Made by a program: the position numbers and the translations under genes. The notes under the pieces were generated by a model. It had not been told where the DNA came from and made no database searches. It saw only the letters and a list, made by a program, of their open reading frames with translations. DNA of 64,000 nucleotides, taken from RECM01 sp047921215 (lineage in GTDB: Bacteria; Bacteroidota; Rhodothermia; Balneolales; Cyclonatronaceae). The stretch covers positions 10,008 to 74,007 of the forward strand of contig JBLRWO010000021.1 in the NCBI GenBank assembly GCA_047921215.1. The letters are read 5' to 3'. Below are positions 55,753-64,000 of the stretch, piece by piece. Within the stretch, counting starts at the first letter, position 1; each line of letters begins with the position of its first letter.

Positions 55753-58599
55753 CTACTGTTCAATACGTATGCTTTCCCCGTTCCGGTGCCGTTCGAGCTC
55801 TTCTTTTAAATAGCGACCTGTGTGAGAGGCTTCTGTAAGGGCGATCTCCTCCGGTGTACCGGTGGCAATAATATACCCGCCCGCATTTCCACCCTCAGGC
55901 CCCATATCGATAATCCAGTCTGCCGCCTTTATCAGGTCGAGATTATGCTCGATCACAATTACCGTATTTCCCTTGTTCACCAGCTTCTGGATCACATCCA
56001 CCAGCATACTGATATCCTGAAAATGGAGCCCGGTGGTGGGTTCATCCATCACATAGATCGTGTCGCCGGTGCCTATTTTCGACAGCTCCCGGGCCAGTTT
56101 TACCCTCTGGGCCTCGCCACCGCTGATCGTGGTGCTCGACTGGCCGATCCTGAGGTATCCCAGTCCCACGCTGTCGAGTGTTTCTATAATGCGTTTGATC
56201 CGGGGATGGGCATCAAAAAAGAGGAGAGCCTCGCTGATGGTCATGTTCAGCACATCGGAGATGTTTTTGCCTTTATAATAGATTTCCAGCGTTTCCCGGT
56301 TGTACCGGCGGCCGTTGCAGCTTTCGCAGGTCACATACACATCGGGCAGAAAATTCATCTCGATTTTCCTGACACCGTCGCCGCCGCATTCCTCGCATCG
56401 GCCGCCCTTTACGTTAAAGGAAAACCGGCCCTGGCCATAACCACGTATCTTCGCTTCCGGCATCTCCGCAAACAGTTGCCTCACCGCATCGAACACTTTT
56501 GTATAGGTTCCGGGATTCGACCGTGGAGTGCGGCCGATCGGACTCTGGTCGATGGAGATGATCTTGTTGATGTGTTCAATGCCTTCGACCTCGTCGTAGG
56601 GTAGGGCCACATCCTTCGACTTGTAAAAATGATTGCTCAGAATCGGTACGAGCGTCTGGTTGATGAGGGAACTTTTACCGCTGCCGCTCACACCAGTAAT
56701 ACAGATAAATTTACCCAGGGTCACATCCAGATCCACATTTTTCAGATTGTGACCGCGGGCACCCTTCAGGCTTAGCATCTTATTGTTGCCCGGACGCCGT
56801 ATTTCCGGTATGCGGATCTTTTCGGTGTAGTTCATGAACCGGCTGGTGAGGGATTTGGGATCGAGGTCTTCCATTTTCCCCTGCGATACCACATGACCCC
56901 CGTTTACCCCTGCTCCGGGTCCGAGATCAATCACGTAGTCGGCATCGGCGATCGTCTCCCGGTCGTGCTCCACTACAATCACGCTGTTGCCGAGGTCCCG
57001 CAGAAGCTTCAGGGAATTGATCAGTTTGATGTTGTCGCGCTGATGCAGGCCGATACTGGGTTCATCGAGTATGTAGAGCACACCCACGAGTTGGGTGCCG
57101 ATCTGGGTGGCCAGACGAATTCGCTGTGCCTCACCGCCGCTCAGTGTCTGTGCCTCGCGATCGAGACTGAGATAGCTCAGGCCCACATTCAGAAGGAAAT
57201 CTACCCGGTCGCGTATCTCCTTGAGTACCTGACTGCCGATAGTCCTCTGCCGTTCGGTGAGCTCAAGCCGCCCGAGCGTGTTCCGAAGTTCGGCTACATC
57301 CATCCTCACGAGTTCATGTATGGAATAACCGCTAATTTTATAGGAGAGGGCTTCCCTGTTCAGGCGTCCGCCGTTGCAGTCCGGGCAGGTAACGCGGCTC
57401 ATGTATGCCCGGGCCTTGTCCCTTTGCTTTCCGGAATTACTCTCCTCATACTGACGCCTGATGTTGTTACGAAGCCCCTCAAACGCGTGCTTGTAGGTCA
57501 CGCTTTTGTCACTGAAATCATAACTGACGTCAAATTTACGCCCATCGCTGCCGTTCAGAAGTACATTCAGGCATTCTTCAGTCAATTCGTTGACAGGTGT
57601 GCTGAAATCGGCCCCGTATGCTTCAAGTACTGAGAAAATCTGTTTGAAGAAAAAACTTCCGCGTGGTTTGCCCAGGTAGCGAATGGCACCCTCACTGATG
57701 CTCATCCTGCGGTTGGGAATAACCAGCTCGGGATCCACATCATAACTGTATCCCAGCCCGCCGCAGGTTTTGCAGGCACCGAACGGCGAATTGAACGAGA
57801 ACAGATTGGGGGCCGGATCCTCATAGGCCAGCCCCGATTCGGGATCGAAAAGTTTCATGGAGTAGAGCTGGTCCCTGCCCGTATCCTGCACGTGGAGGAT
57901 CACGTTGCCATCGGCCATTTCAAGGGCGGTATAAACACTCTGGGTAATGCGGGTGCGGCTGTTTTCGCTCACCACAAACCGGTCGATAACCACATCTATA
58001 TTGTGAGTTTTATAGCGGTCGAGCTTCATGCCGCTCTCCAGTTCATGGAATTCACCGTCAACCCGCACGCGGATGTAGCCCTGTTTCAGGGTCTGATCGA
58101 ACAGCTCTCGGTAGTGACCTTTACGTCCGCGCACGACCGGGGCCAGGCAGTAGGATTTCGTTCCCTGAGGCAGCTTCATGATGCTCTCAACAACCTGGTC
58201 TGGGGTTTGCCGGGTCATCTTGTTGCCGGATTTCCACGAATGGGGTTCGCCGACCCTCGCATAGAGCAGGCGCAGGTAGTCATAAATCTCGGTTACGGTG
58301 CCAACCGTAGACCGCGGGTTCCGGTTGGTTGTCTTCTGGTCGATGGATATGACCGGCGACAGGCCGTCGATAAAGTCGACCTCGGGCCTCTCCATCATGC
58401 CCAGAAACTGGCGGGCATAGGCCGACAGGGACTCCATGAACCTGCGCTGCCCTTCGGCATAGATGGTGTCGAAAGCCAGCGAGGATTTACCCGACCCCGA
58501 CAAACCGGTAATCACTACAAGCTGATCGCGGGGGATGTCGATGTCGATGTTCTGGAGATTGTGCTCCCGGGCACCTCGTATGATGATGGATGATTGCAA
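55753..58599 (-). CDS. uvrA: UvrABC system protein A
   Basis: A 948-residue damage-recognition ATPase of nucleotide excision repair. Two ABC modules: Walker A GLSGSGKSSLAFDTI (from about 32) and GVSGSGKSSLINQT; signature motifs LSGGEAQRIRLATQIG and ISGGEAQRVKLAREL; zinc-finger cysteines in CKTCGGLGY, CPDCNGGRL, CEECGGDGV and CESCNGRRYN. The final DEPTTGLHFQDISMLVDVI and IIDMGPEGG segments are typical. Full length. It works with UvrB and UvrC, not present here. Confidence 0.98.
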   Translation of the reverse strand: MQSSIIIRGAREHNLQNIDIDIPRDQLVVITGLSGSGKSSLAFDTIYAEGQRRFMESLSAYARQFLGMMERPEVDFIDGLSPVISIDQKTTNRNPRSTVGTVTEIYDYLRLLYARVGEPHSWKSGNKMTRQTPDQVVESIMKLPQGTKSYCLAPVVRGRKGHYRELFDQTLKQGYIRVRVDGEFHELESGMKLDRYKTHNIDVVIDRFVVSENSRTRITQSVYTALEMADGNVILHVQDTGRDQLYSMKLFDPESGLAYEDPAPNLFSFNSPFGACKTCGGLGYSYDVDPELVIPNRRMSISEGAIRYLGKPRGSFFFKQIFSVLEAYGADFSTPVNELTEECLNVLLNGSDGRKFDVSYDFSDKSVTYKHAFEGLRNNIRRQYEESNSGKQRDKARAYMSRVTCPDCNGGRLNREALSYKISGYSIHELVRMDVAELRNTLGRLELTERQRTIGSQVLKEIRDRVDFLLNVGLSYLSLDREAQTLSGGEAQRIRLATQIGTQLVGVLYILDEPSIGLHQRDNIKLINSLKLLRDLGNSVIVVEHDRETIADADYVIDLGPGAGVNGGHVVSQGKMEDLDPKSLTSRFMNYTEKIRIPEIRRPGNNKMLSLKGARGHNLKNVDLDVTLGKFICITGVSGSGKSSLINQTLVPILSNHFYKSKDVALPYDEVEGIEHINKIISIDQSPIGRTPRSNPGTYTKVFDAVRQLFAEMPEAKIRGYGQGRFSFNVKGGRCEECGGDGVRKIEMNFLPDVYVTCESCNGRRYNRETLEIYYKGKNISDVLNMTISEALLFFDAHPRIKRIIETLDSVGLGYLRIGQSSTTISGGEAQRVKLARELSKIGTGDTIYVMDEPTTGLHFQDISMLVDVIQKLVNKGNTVIVIEHNLDLIKAADWIIDMGPEGGNAGGYIIATGTPEEIALTEASHTGRYLKEELERHRNGESIRIEQ

Positions 58600-58738
58600 A
58601 ATGTCGTTTACTTCATGAAAATCGGGATTCCGGCGGCATCGTTCCGGCGGATGTCATCTTAAAAAAGCCAATCCTAAAGATACACATTTGTCGCGCCATG
58701 TTAAATCGAAATCATAAACTAAAAACCCAACCCGCCCC

Positions 58739-58805
58739 GTCATCCCAAGCGCAACCGCGGCGAAGTCGTCATCCCGAGCGCAGCCGCGGCGAAGTCGAGG
58801 GACCC
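58739..58805 (+). repeat. Type 2 intergenic repeat (two tandem units)
   Basis: CGTCATCCCAAGCGCAACCG and CGTCATCCCGAGCGCAGCCG, each followed by CGGCGAAGTCG, the second ending AGGGACCCCG. It precedes type 1 copy C, the reverse order from the other composite sites. Confidence 0.75.
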
Positions 58806-58822
58806 CGTTTGCCACACAATCC

Positions 58823-58940
58823 GGAACGTGACAACGAAGGTGCCGTTAATATGCTTCGAATTGGGGAAGTACGGAACAGGCGAACAGTTGAACAGCGAAG
58901 TGATTTGGGAAGATGTCGCCGGCAGCTTCTGATTTCGCCC
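58823..58940 (+). repeat. Type 1 intergenic repeat, copy C
   Basis: GGTGCCGTTAATATGCTTCG, AATTGGGGAAGTACGGAACA, GGCGAACAGTTGAACAGCGA, AGTGATTTGGGAAGATGTCG, CCGGCAGCTTCTGATTTCGC. It lies in the 618-base uvrA-DAHP synthase divergent gap; the rest of that gap, apart from the hairpin at 59175, shows nothing I recognise. Confidence 0.8.
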
Positions 58941-59174
58941 GCAATCGGGCTATAGAATATGGGCGGTGACAAACAACTCGCCCATTGTATCACAAGCGGC
59001 AGCTTTACAGCGGCTGATGACGACAGACGAACACCGACGTTCAATACAGGACAACCCCTGTCTGCTGCATGATCGATCATTAAATAGTTACCCGGCATGG
59101 TGGTAGCCTCAATCAAACACAAAATCGTGTTTTCATATCGTTATATATGGTGCTATTTTAGCTGTTTCCCCGGG

Positions 59175-59194
59175 GTTGCTGAAATCACAGCAAC
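59175..59194 (+). other. Hairpin in the leader of the DAHP synthase gene
   Basis: GTTGCTG, loop AAATCA, CAGCAAC, perfect 7-bp stem 24 bases before the ATG. It might affect translation or be an operator; no leader peptide of aromatic residues is evident. Confidence 0.4.
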
Positions 59195-59217
59195 AGTTTA
59201 TAAGCACAAATCAGTTA

Positions 59218-60588
59218 ATGAAGCAAGTAAAATTACGTACATGGACGCCCCTCAGCTGGCGTACGCTCCCGAAACGTCAGATGCCCGATTACCCCGACGA
59301 AAAACTTTTTGAAGAGAGTTTTCGCGAGTTGCAGACGTATCCGCCCCTGGTTACGTCCTGGGAGATTGAGGCACTCAGAAAAAAGCTGAAACAGGCCGGC
59401 AGGGGAGAAGCCTTTCTTCTGCAGGGCGGCGATTGTGCCGAAACGTTCGATAACTGCAATTCGGTGCACATAGTGAAGCTGCTCAAGGTGATGCTTCAGA
59501 TGAGTTTTATCCTGATCCATGAACTGAATATTCCCATAATCCGGGTTGGACGAATGGCGGGACAGTATGCCAAACCCCGCTCGAACGACAGTGAACTGGT
59601 GGGCGAGGAGGAGATTCCCATATACCGCGGCGACCTGTTTAATGCTATCGAGCCCGACAATATGCTGCGTCAGCCCGATCCGCGCCGGCTTATCGAAGCC
59701 TATCAGAAATCGGCGATGACCATAAATTTCGTAAGAGCACTTACCGAAGGCGGGGGATTTGCCGATCTGCACCATCCCGAATACTGGGAACTCGACTTCA
59801 TGCTCAGGAACAAGTATTACAAGGAATACGAGTCGATGGTGCAGTCTATCCTGAATGCCATCAATTTCATGGAAAAACTCCTGCCGACCGAACTGGTTAC
59901 CCTGAAACAGGTCGACATGTACACCTCGCATGAGGCCCTGAACCTCTATTACGAATCGGCCCAGACCCGACAGGTGCCCCATACACCGGGATGGTACAAC
60001 CTTACCACCCATCTGCCATGGATCGGCAATCGTACCCGCAATCCGGAGGAAGCCCATATCGAATATTTCCGGGGCATTCGCAATCCGGTTGGCATAAAGG
60101 TTGGCGGCAAGGTCGATGTGCCCGAGATAATTAAGGTGATTGAACGGCTCAATCCCGATAATGAAGAAGGTAAGATTGTGTTAATCACCCGGTACGGACG
60201 CGATAAGGTAACCGATGAGCTGCCCGACCTTATCCGCGCTGTTCAGGACAACGGATTCAATGTGGTGTGGAGCTGCGACCCGATGCACGGGAATACATTT
60301 ACCAGCAGCACAAACTACAAAACCCGTGATTTTGAGGATATCCTTGAAGAGATCAAACAGACGTTTATGATTCACCGGGAGATGCGATCCATTCTGGGTG
60401 GTGTTCACCTTGAACTCACCGGCGATAATGTTACCGAATGTGTGGGCGGTGCAAAAGGCCTGAATGAAAACGGGCTGTCGAGGAATTACAAAAGTTACTG
60501 CGACCCGCGTCTCAATTATGAGCAAAGCCTGGAGATGGCCTTTCTCATTGCCAAAGAGTGGAAATACAGGAATGGCAACGGGCATTAA
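59218..60588 (+). CDS. 3-deoxy-7-phosphoheptulonate synthase, class II (plant type)
   Basis: A 456-residue enzyme that condenses phosphoenolpyruvate and erythrose 4-phosphate, the first step of aromatic amino acid synthesis. Class II motifs: AFLLQGGDCAETFD (metal Cys), RVGRMAGQYAKPRS, RGIRNPVGIKVGG, WSCDPMHGNT (metal His) and GGVHLELTGDNVTECVGG. Length and order are normal. The frame opens at 59176, but homologues begin just before WTPLSWR, so ATG 59218 is preferred. The gene is alone; Hsp20 follows after 299 bases. Confidence 0.95.
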   Translation: MKQVKLRTWTPLSWRTLPKRQMPDYPDEKLFEESFRELQTYPPLVTSWEIEALRKKLKQAGRGEAFLLQGGDCAETFDNCNSVHIVKLLKVMLQMSFILIHELNIPIIRVGRMAGQYAKPRSNDSELVGEEEIPIYRGDLFNAIEPDNMLRQPDPRRLIEAYQKSAMTINFVRALTEGGGFADLHHPEYWELDFMLRNKYYKEYESMVQSILNAINFMEKLLPTELVTLKQVDMYTSHEALNLYYESAQTRQVPHTPGWYNLTTHLPWIGNRTRNPEEAHIEYFRGIRNPVGIKVGGKVDVPEIIKVIERLNPDNEEGKIVLITRYGRDKVTDELPDLIRAVQDNGFNVVWSCDPMHGNTFTSSTNYKTRDFEDILEEIKQTFMIHREMRSILGGVHLELTGDNVTECVGGAKGLNENGLSRNYKSYCDPRLNYEQSLEMAFLIAKEWKYRNGNGH

Positions 60589-60887
60589 CAGTTGCCCGGC
60601 ATATTGAGAAAGTAGTTACATGAGCACGTAATTTCGGGATTACACAATCTGAATAGTGACAACTATTATGCTGTTTGTATGCACTGTTCTGCCCCCGGTA
60701 CCGCGGCCATCATGTCAAAGCGCTGCAGGGGCTTGTCAAAATTTCACTATACCTGACACTTCGCCTGTTGTAAGTGGCAGTCATTTGAATTTTTGGCATA
60801 AAAAATAAGTCATTTCCCGATTGGTACACTGTTTGCCTTCATATAATGTGAAACACAAACAGACAACCAAAATCACAGGAGGTCGCT
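60589..60887. other. Intergenic region before the Hsp20 gene
   Basis: Contains TATAAT (60842-60847) 45 bases before the Hsp20 ATG and a strong CAGGAGGT ribosome site just before it. I do not see a CIRCE or other heat-shock operator. Upstream 200 bases show nothing recognisable. Confidence 0.45.
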
Positions 60888-61319
60888 ATGACACTTGTAA
60901 GATTCAGAGATCACGATGTTGAAACCCCGGTACTTCCGAGGTCATTCAGTGAAATGCTTGACACCTTTTTCAACGAAGCGGTAACCGGACGTGAAAATTT
61001 CGTACCGGGTATCGATGTAATGGAGGATGACAAGCAGTATGAAATCAGGGTAACACTGCCCGGTACTAAAAAGGATGAAGTAAAGATCGAACTTGAAGAC
61101 AATACCCTCACCGTTTCCGGTGAGCGCAAGTTCGAGAAAGAAGAAAAGAACAAAAAGTATCACCTCGTTGAAAGCCGTTACGGAACGTTCAAACGTTCGT
61201 TTACCCTGCCGAAACACATCGACAGCAACTCCATTGATGCCAAGATGAACGAAGGTATACTGAATATCACGATCAAAAAAGACGAAAAATCGGTCAGCAG
61301 ACAGATCGCTATTAAATAA
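60888..61319 (+). CDS. Hsp20/alpha-crystallin family small heat-shock protein
   Basis: A 143-residue chaperone that holds unfolding proteins. The alpha-crystallin domain covers about 38-135: YEIRVTLPGTKKDEVKIELE, LTVSGERKFEKEEKN, YGTFKRSFTLPKHID and the NEGILNITIKK stretch. A short N-terminal arm with LPRSFSEMLDTFFNEAV precedes it. The C-terminal IxI motif is weak (QIAIK). The ribosome site AGGAGGT is strong, implying high expression. A terminator follows. Confidence 0.95.
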   Translation: MTLVRFRDHDVETPVLPRSFSEMLDTFFNEAVTGRENFVPGIDVMEDDKQYEIRVTLPGTKKDEVKIELEDNTLTVSGERKFEKEEKNKKYHLVESRYGTFKRSFTLPKHIDSNSIDAKMNEGILNITIKKDEKSVSRQIAIK

Positions 61320-61349
61320 ACAACGACGATAAAGGTTGACAGGGTTACG

Positions 61350-61383
61350 AAGGGAGTGCGGTATTACCGCTCTCCCTTTTTTT
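61350..61383 (+). terminator. Intrinsic terminator of the Hsp20 gene
   Basis: AGGGAGTGCGGTA and TACCGCTCTCCCT arms with one mismatch, then seven T. Located 31 bases after the stop, facing the ArsC-like gene on the other strand. Confidence 0.85.
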
Positions 61384-61403
61384 AAACTGACTGTGAAATT
61401 CTT

Positions 61404-62033
61404 TTAAACTGACCGGGAAAAGGCATAAAACATCTGCCTGGCGATGATCCGGCAGGTATCGGCATAGGCCTGATCCTGTTCCGGGGTTCCGTCGAACTGT
61501 TTCGGATCCTCATAACGGATGGGCAGCCGTACCTCTGCCCCCGGAATAATCGGGCAGGCTTCATCGGCGTCTGAGCAGGTCATAATTGCTGCGAATTCTC
61601 CCAGGCTGTCGCTGACCTGGTCGTAGGTCTTTGAGAAGCAGACAATGCCGGGATCCGATTCACCTGTTCGTACCCGGTAGCGCGGATTGTTTCCCGTTGT
61701 TTCGGCCTCGATTTGCAGGCCGGTCTGTTTCAGGGCAGCTATCGCGTTTGGATTCAAGGCAGTTGCCTCGGTACCTCCCGAGAAAACCTGGACATGCTCC
61801 GCACCATATATCCGGGATGCGGCATGGGCAAAAATTTCGCTGATATGGCTTCGCCGTGAATTGTGAGTACATATGAAAACCAGATTGCAGGTTTTTCCGC
61901 CTTCTCTCTTTTCACGGATGTAGGCTCCCAGTTGTTCGAGCAGCTGTTTGCGCTGTTCGGGTATCTGTGCGAATTGCCCGTCGATGTTTTTCAGGAATTC
62001 CGAAAAAGCCGGGTAGAAAGTTCGAGGTATCAT
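61404..62033 (-). CDS. ArsC-like/low-molecular-weight protein tyrosine phosphatase family protein
   Basis: A 209-residue cytosolic protein. The phosphate loop is CTHNSRRS (C-x5-R, nucleophile Cys55), followed by SEIFAHAASRIYGAE, FSGGTEATALNPNAIAAL, VCFSKTYDQVSD and an Asp-containing DADEACPIIPGAE segment as in thioredoxin-linked arsenate reductases. An N-terminal helical extension (1-48) precedes the domain, common in Bacteroidota members. The frame extends to 62192, but homologues start at MIPRTFYPAF, so 62033 is chosen. No arsB/arsR gene is near, so a phosphatase role is possible. Confidence 0.88.
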   Translation of the reverse strand: MIPRTFYPAFSEFLKNIDGQFAQIPEQRKQLLEQLGAYIREKREGGKTCNLVFICTHNSRRSHISEIFAHAASRIYGAEHVQVFSGGTEATALNPNAIAALKQTGLQIEAETTGNNPRYRVRTGESDPGIVCFSKTYDQVSDSLGEFAAIMTCSDADEACPIIPGAEVRLPIRYEDPKQFDGTPEQDQAYADTCRIIARQMFYAFSRSV

Positions 62034-62357
62034 ATGCTGATAATAAGCCGATTGGTTGATATCGTCAATCGCGTAACAAAATGATAATATGGATAATTTT
62101 CCGGAATTTACCGGATTACGGCTGCCATTGAGTTCCCACAGCATCCGGCAACAGGTTAAAACTGTATTGAGAATAGCTGCCGGGATGTTCACTGGTATTG
62201 GTCGGAACTATCACCAGACCAGTTGCAATTACTTAGCATTTTCACACGCAGCAGGACAATAAATGAACCTTGCATGGTGTTAAAACATCGAATCTGACAG
62301 TACAAAAACATTAACCAATACTATTAATTAAGCACTATTAGTTCCGGGAGGAAACAG
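62034..62357. other. Divergent promoter region, ArsC-like and htrA genes
   Basis: A 324-base divergent gap. Before htrA it is AT-rich (TTAACCAATACTATTAATTA) and ends in the strong ribosome site GGGAGGAAACAG. I can define no operator or confident promoter boxes. Confidence 0.4.
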
Positions 62358-63866
62358 ATGAACCAGTTTTCGGTCAAGTTTATGGCAGCACTGTTGTTAG
62401 CCGCCATCATCTACCTGATCAATTTTAATTTCGGGGCATTCCACTCAGCTGATTCTGAAAATGCAGGGATGTACACATCTACAGTGGTACAACAGGACGT
62501 ACCCAAAGCTGCTGACCGGCCGATCCGCACCCTCAGAGATTTTAACAACGCTTTTGTGGAACTGGCAGAAGCCACATCGCCGGCTGTTGTTACCGTATTC
62601 ACGAGTCAGACCATCCGCCAGAGGGCACCCCGTTCCCTTTTCGACGAATTCTTTGGTTTTGACCCGTTCTCGGGACCGGGCCAGCGCCAGCAGCCACAGG
62701 AGAGGGAGTTCCGACGCAGCGGACAGGGTTCCGGATTTATTGTAAGTGCCGATGGCTACATACTCACCAATAACCATGTAGTACAGAATGCTGATTCGGT
62801 TTATGTGCGCACACACGAGAACCGCGAATTTACCGCCCGCATTGTGGGTACTGATCCCGGCACCGATATCGCCGTACTGAAAGTGGAGGCCCGGAATATG
62901 CCCATGCTCAAACTGGGTAACAGCGACGAGCTCAGGATAGGCGAATGGGTAATGGCAGTGGGCAGCCCGCTCAGTGAATCCCTGGCCCATACCGTAACAC
63001 AGGGTATTGTAAGTGCAAAAGGCCGTGCCAACATCCAGCTTATTGATCTTGAAGACTTTATTCAGACCGATGCGGCGATCAACCCGGGTAATTCCGGCGG
63101 ACCCCTTTTGAATCTTGACGGTGAAGTGGTCGGCATCAACACGGCCATTGCCAGCCGCAGCGGCGGGTTTCAGGGTATCGGTTTTGCCATCCCGTCGAAC
63201 ATTGCCCAGAGGGTGATGCAGTCCATCATAGAGACCGGCAAGGTGGTGCGGGCCTATCTTGGTGTTACCGGTTCGAACCTCGATCAGACCATGGCCCAGG
63301 GCTTCGGTCTTGAATCGGCCATGGGTGCCCTGGTCTATGAAGTAAGAGAGGGAAGCCCGGCCGAAAAAGCCGGTCTTAAAGACGGCGACATCATCCTTGA
63401 GATGAACGGGCAACCGGTTCAGAGTTTTGATCAGATGCGGGCAAATATCGCGACAAAGGTTCCCGGAACGAAGGTGAACCTTAAGGTGAACCGTAACGGG
63501 GAAATGCTTGACATGGAAGTGACACTCGACGAATTGCCCGAGGATGCCCTTGCATCTGCCGATCAGTCGAGCCAGGAAAGCCGTCTTGGTTTCACGGTTA
63601 AGGATTTTTCGAGAGAGGACGCTGGAAGGTACAATCTGAACCCGGGCCTCAACGGCGTGCTTGTCACATCCGTCGATCCGGAAAGCGAGGCCTACTCACG
63701 CGGATTGCGTGAAGGTGACCTCATCATTGCGGTAAACCGCAGGGCCGTTCGAACAGTACAGGATTTCAATCAGCTTGCAGGCAGTATTGCTGCAGGGGAT
63801 GTTGCCCTGCTGCAGGCCGTCCGGCAGAATTCAAGGATGTTCATTTCATTCAGGGTCAGGGAATAG
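62358..63866 (+). CDS. HtrA/DegP-type periplasmic serine protease with two PDZ domains
   Basis: A 502-residue envelope protease/chaperone. An N-terminal hydrophobic segment (about 8-27) is a signal or membrane anchor. The trypsin-like domain (about 70-275) has the catalytic triad His140 (LTNNHVV), Asp170 (GTDIAVLKV) and Ser246 (INPGNSGGPL); an insertion rich in Gln/Arg/Phe (about 90-120) is the LA-loop. PDZ domains cover about 285-385 (YLGVTGSNLDQT) and about 410-500 (RLGFTVKDFSRED). It degrades misfolded exported proteins. The ribosome site is strong. Followed by a terminator and the putative intron. Confidence 0.96.
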   Translation: MNQFSVKFMAALLLAAIIYLINFNFGAFHSADSENAGMYTSTVVQQDVPKAADRPIRTLRDFNNAFVELAEATSPAVVTVFTSQTIRQRAPRSLFDEFFGFDPFSGPGQRQQPQEREFRRSGQGSGFIVSADGYILTNNHVVQNADSVYVRTHENREFTARIVGTDPGTDIAVLKVEARNMPMLKLGNSDELRIGEWVMAVGSPLSESLAHTVTQGIVSAKGRANIQLIDLEDFIQTDAAINPGNSGGPLLNLDGEVVGINTAIASRSGGFQGIGFAIPSNIAQRVMQSIIETGKVVRAYLGVTGSNLDQTMAQGFGLESAMGALVYEVREGSPAEKAGLKDGDIILEMNGQPVQSFDQMRANIATKVPGTKVNLKVNRNGEMLDMEVTLDELPEDALASADQSSQESRLGFTVKDFSREDAGRYNLNPGLNGVLVTSVDPESEAYSRGLREGDLIIAVNRRAVRTVQDFNQLAGSIAAGDVALLQAVRQNSRMFISFRVRE

Positions 63867-63892
63867 TAAGAAACCTCCCGGCAACATATAAT

Positions 63893-63925
63893 GGCCGCCC
63901 TCTTCGGAGAGGCGGCCTTTTTTTT
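63893..63925 (+). terminator. Intrinsic terminator of htrA
   Basis: GGCCGCCCTC, loop TTCG, GAGAGGCGGCC with a one-base bulge, then eight T. It starts 27 bases after the stop. Confidence 0.95.
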
Positions 63926-63926
63926 G

Positions 63927-64000
63927 GTGCGCCCGGCAGGGCGCATTCACTTGGGAGTGCAAGTCTCCTATGCACCCGACAGGGGGAAGCATTAGCCGAA
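63927..64000 (+). mobile_element. Putative group II intron, 5' end (cut by window edge)
   Basis: Begins GTGCG, the group II intron 5' consensus, and continues GCCCGGCAGGGCGC, a compact stem-loop, then TGGGAGTGCAAGTCTCC. This resembles the first stem-loops of bacterial group II introns. It starts one base after the T-run of the htrA terminator, the preferred target of class C introns. The reverse transcriptase and 3' end lie beyond the window. Confidence 0.7.

Noticed and set aside
58590..58955. Protein-coding gene across the uvrA-DAHP synthase gap
   Set aside because: The open frame is made of the type 2 and type 1 repeats, with arginine-rich low-complexity translation and no homologue-like motif.
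61404..62033. Arsenic resistance operon
   Set aside because: Only the ArsC-like gene is present; no arsR, arsB, acr3 or arsM neighbour is seen.

Overview
The window looks like chromosome of a Balneolota/Rhodothermota-type member of the wider Bacteroidota group. The evidence is five secreted proteins ending in a type IX secretion sorting domain with the YPNPFNP motif, a SusC/SusD polysaccharide locus under an ECF sigma/FecR pair, haem A biosynthesis genes (aerobic respiration), an NhaC-type Na+/H+ antiporter, and separate secD and secF. The phylum call is inference from gene content; no 16S gene is present.

Layout. 0-13.6 kb: a large sorting-domain protein with LamG, a lipoprotein, nhaC, then ctaB and ctaA separated by a DUF433/DUF5615 toxin-antitoxin pair, an aminotransferase, an AT-rich lipoprotein island, a frameshifted membrane-protein gene and a U32 peptidase. 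13.7-27.5 kb: a sorting-domain protein, then a polysaccharide utilisation locus (ECF sigma, GH30, FecR anti-sigma, SusC, SusD, GH30, GH3) whose enzymes point to a beta-linked glucan, probably beta-1,6-glucan. 27.9-32.5 kb: a three-gene 2-oxoacid:ferredoxin oxidoreductase whose gamma subunit is fused to a GltD-like flavoprotein and a ferredoxin. 33-39 kb: two more sorting-domain proteins, one built of six about 204-residue repeats, with a BspA-like gene remnant between them. 39.3-45.2 kb: an amidohydrolase, a DUF2235 hydrolase and a run of three damaged surface-protein genes. 45.2-58.6 kb: tRNA-Gly, an ArgD-like aminotransferase, a DUF2334 deacetylase-like protein, a cupin, a form IV RuBisCO-like protein, purA, a STAS protein, secF, secD and uvrA. 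58.6-64 kb: class II DAHP synthase, Hsp20, an ArsC-like phosphatase, HtrA, and the first bases of what looks like a group II intron directly after the htrA terminator.

The most unusual content is between the genes. A family of about 110-190 bp repeats (type 1, seven copies), a second short repeat (type 2, five copies) and heptamer tandem arrays (four loci) recur in the intergenic spaces, often side by side. One type 1 copy forms the last codons of the U32 peptidase gene and one runs into the BspA-like remnant. Other points for follow-up are the RuBisCO-like protein plus cupin pair (possible methylthioadenosine salvage to isoprenoid precursor), the oxidoreductase fusion, the six-repeat secreted protein and the putative intron at the right edge.
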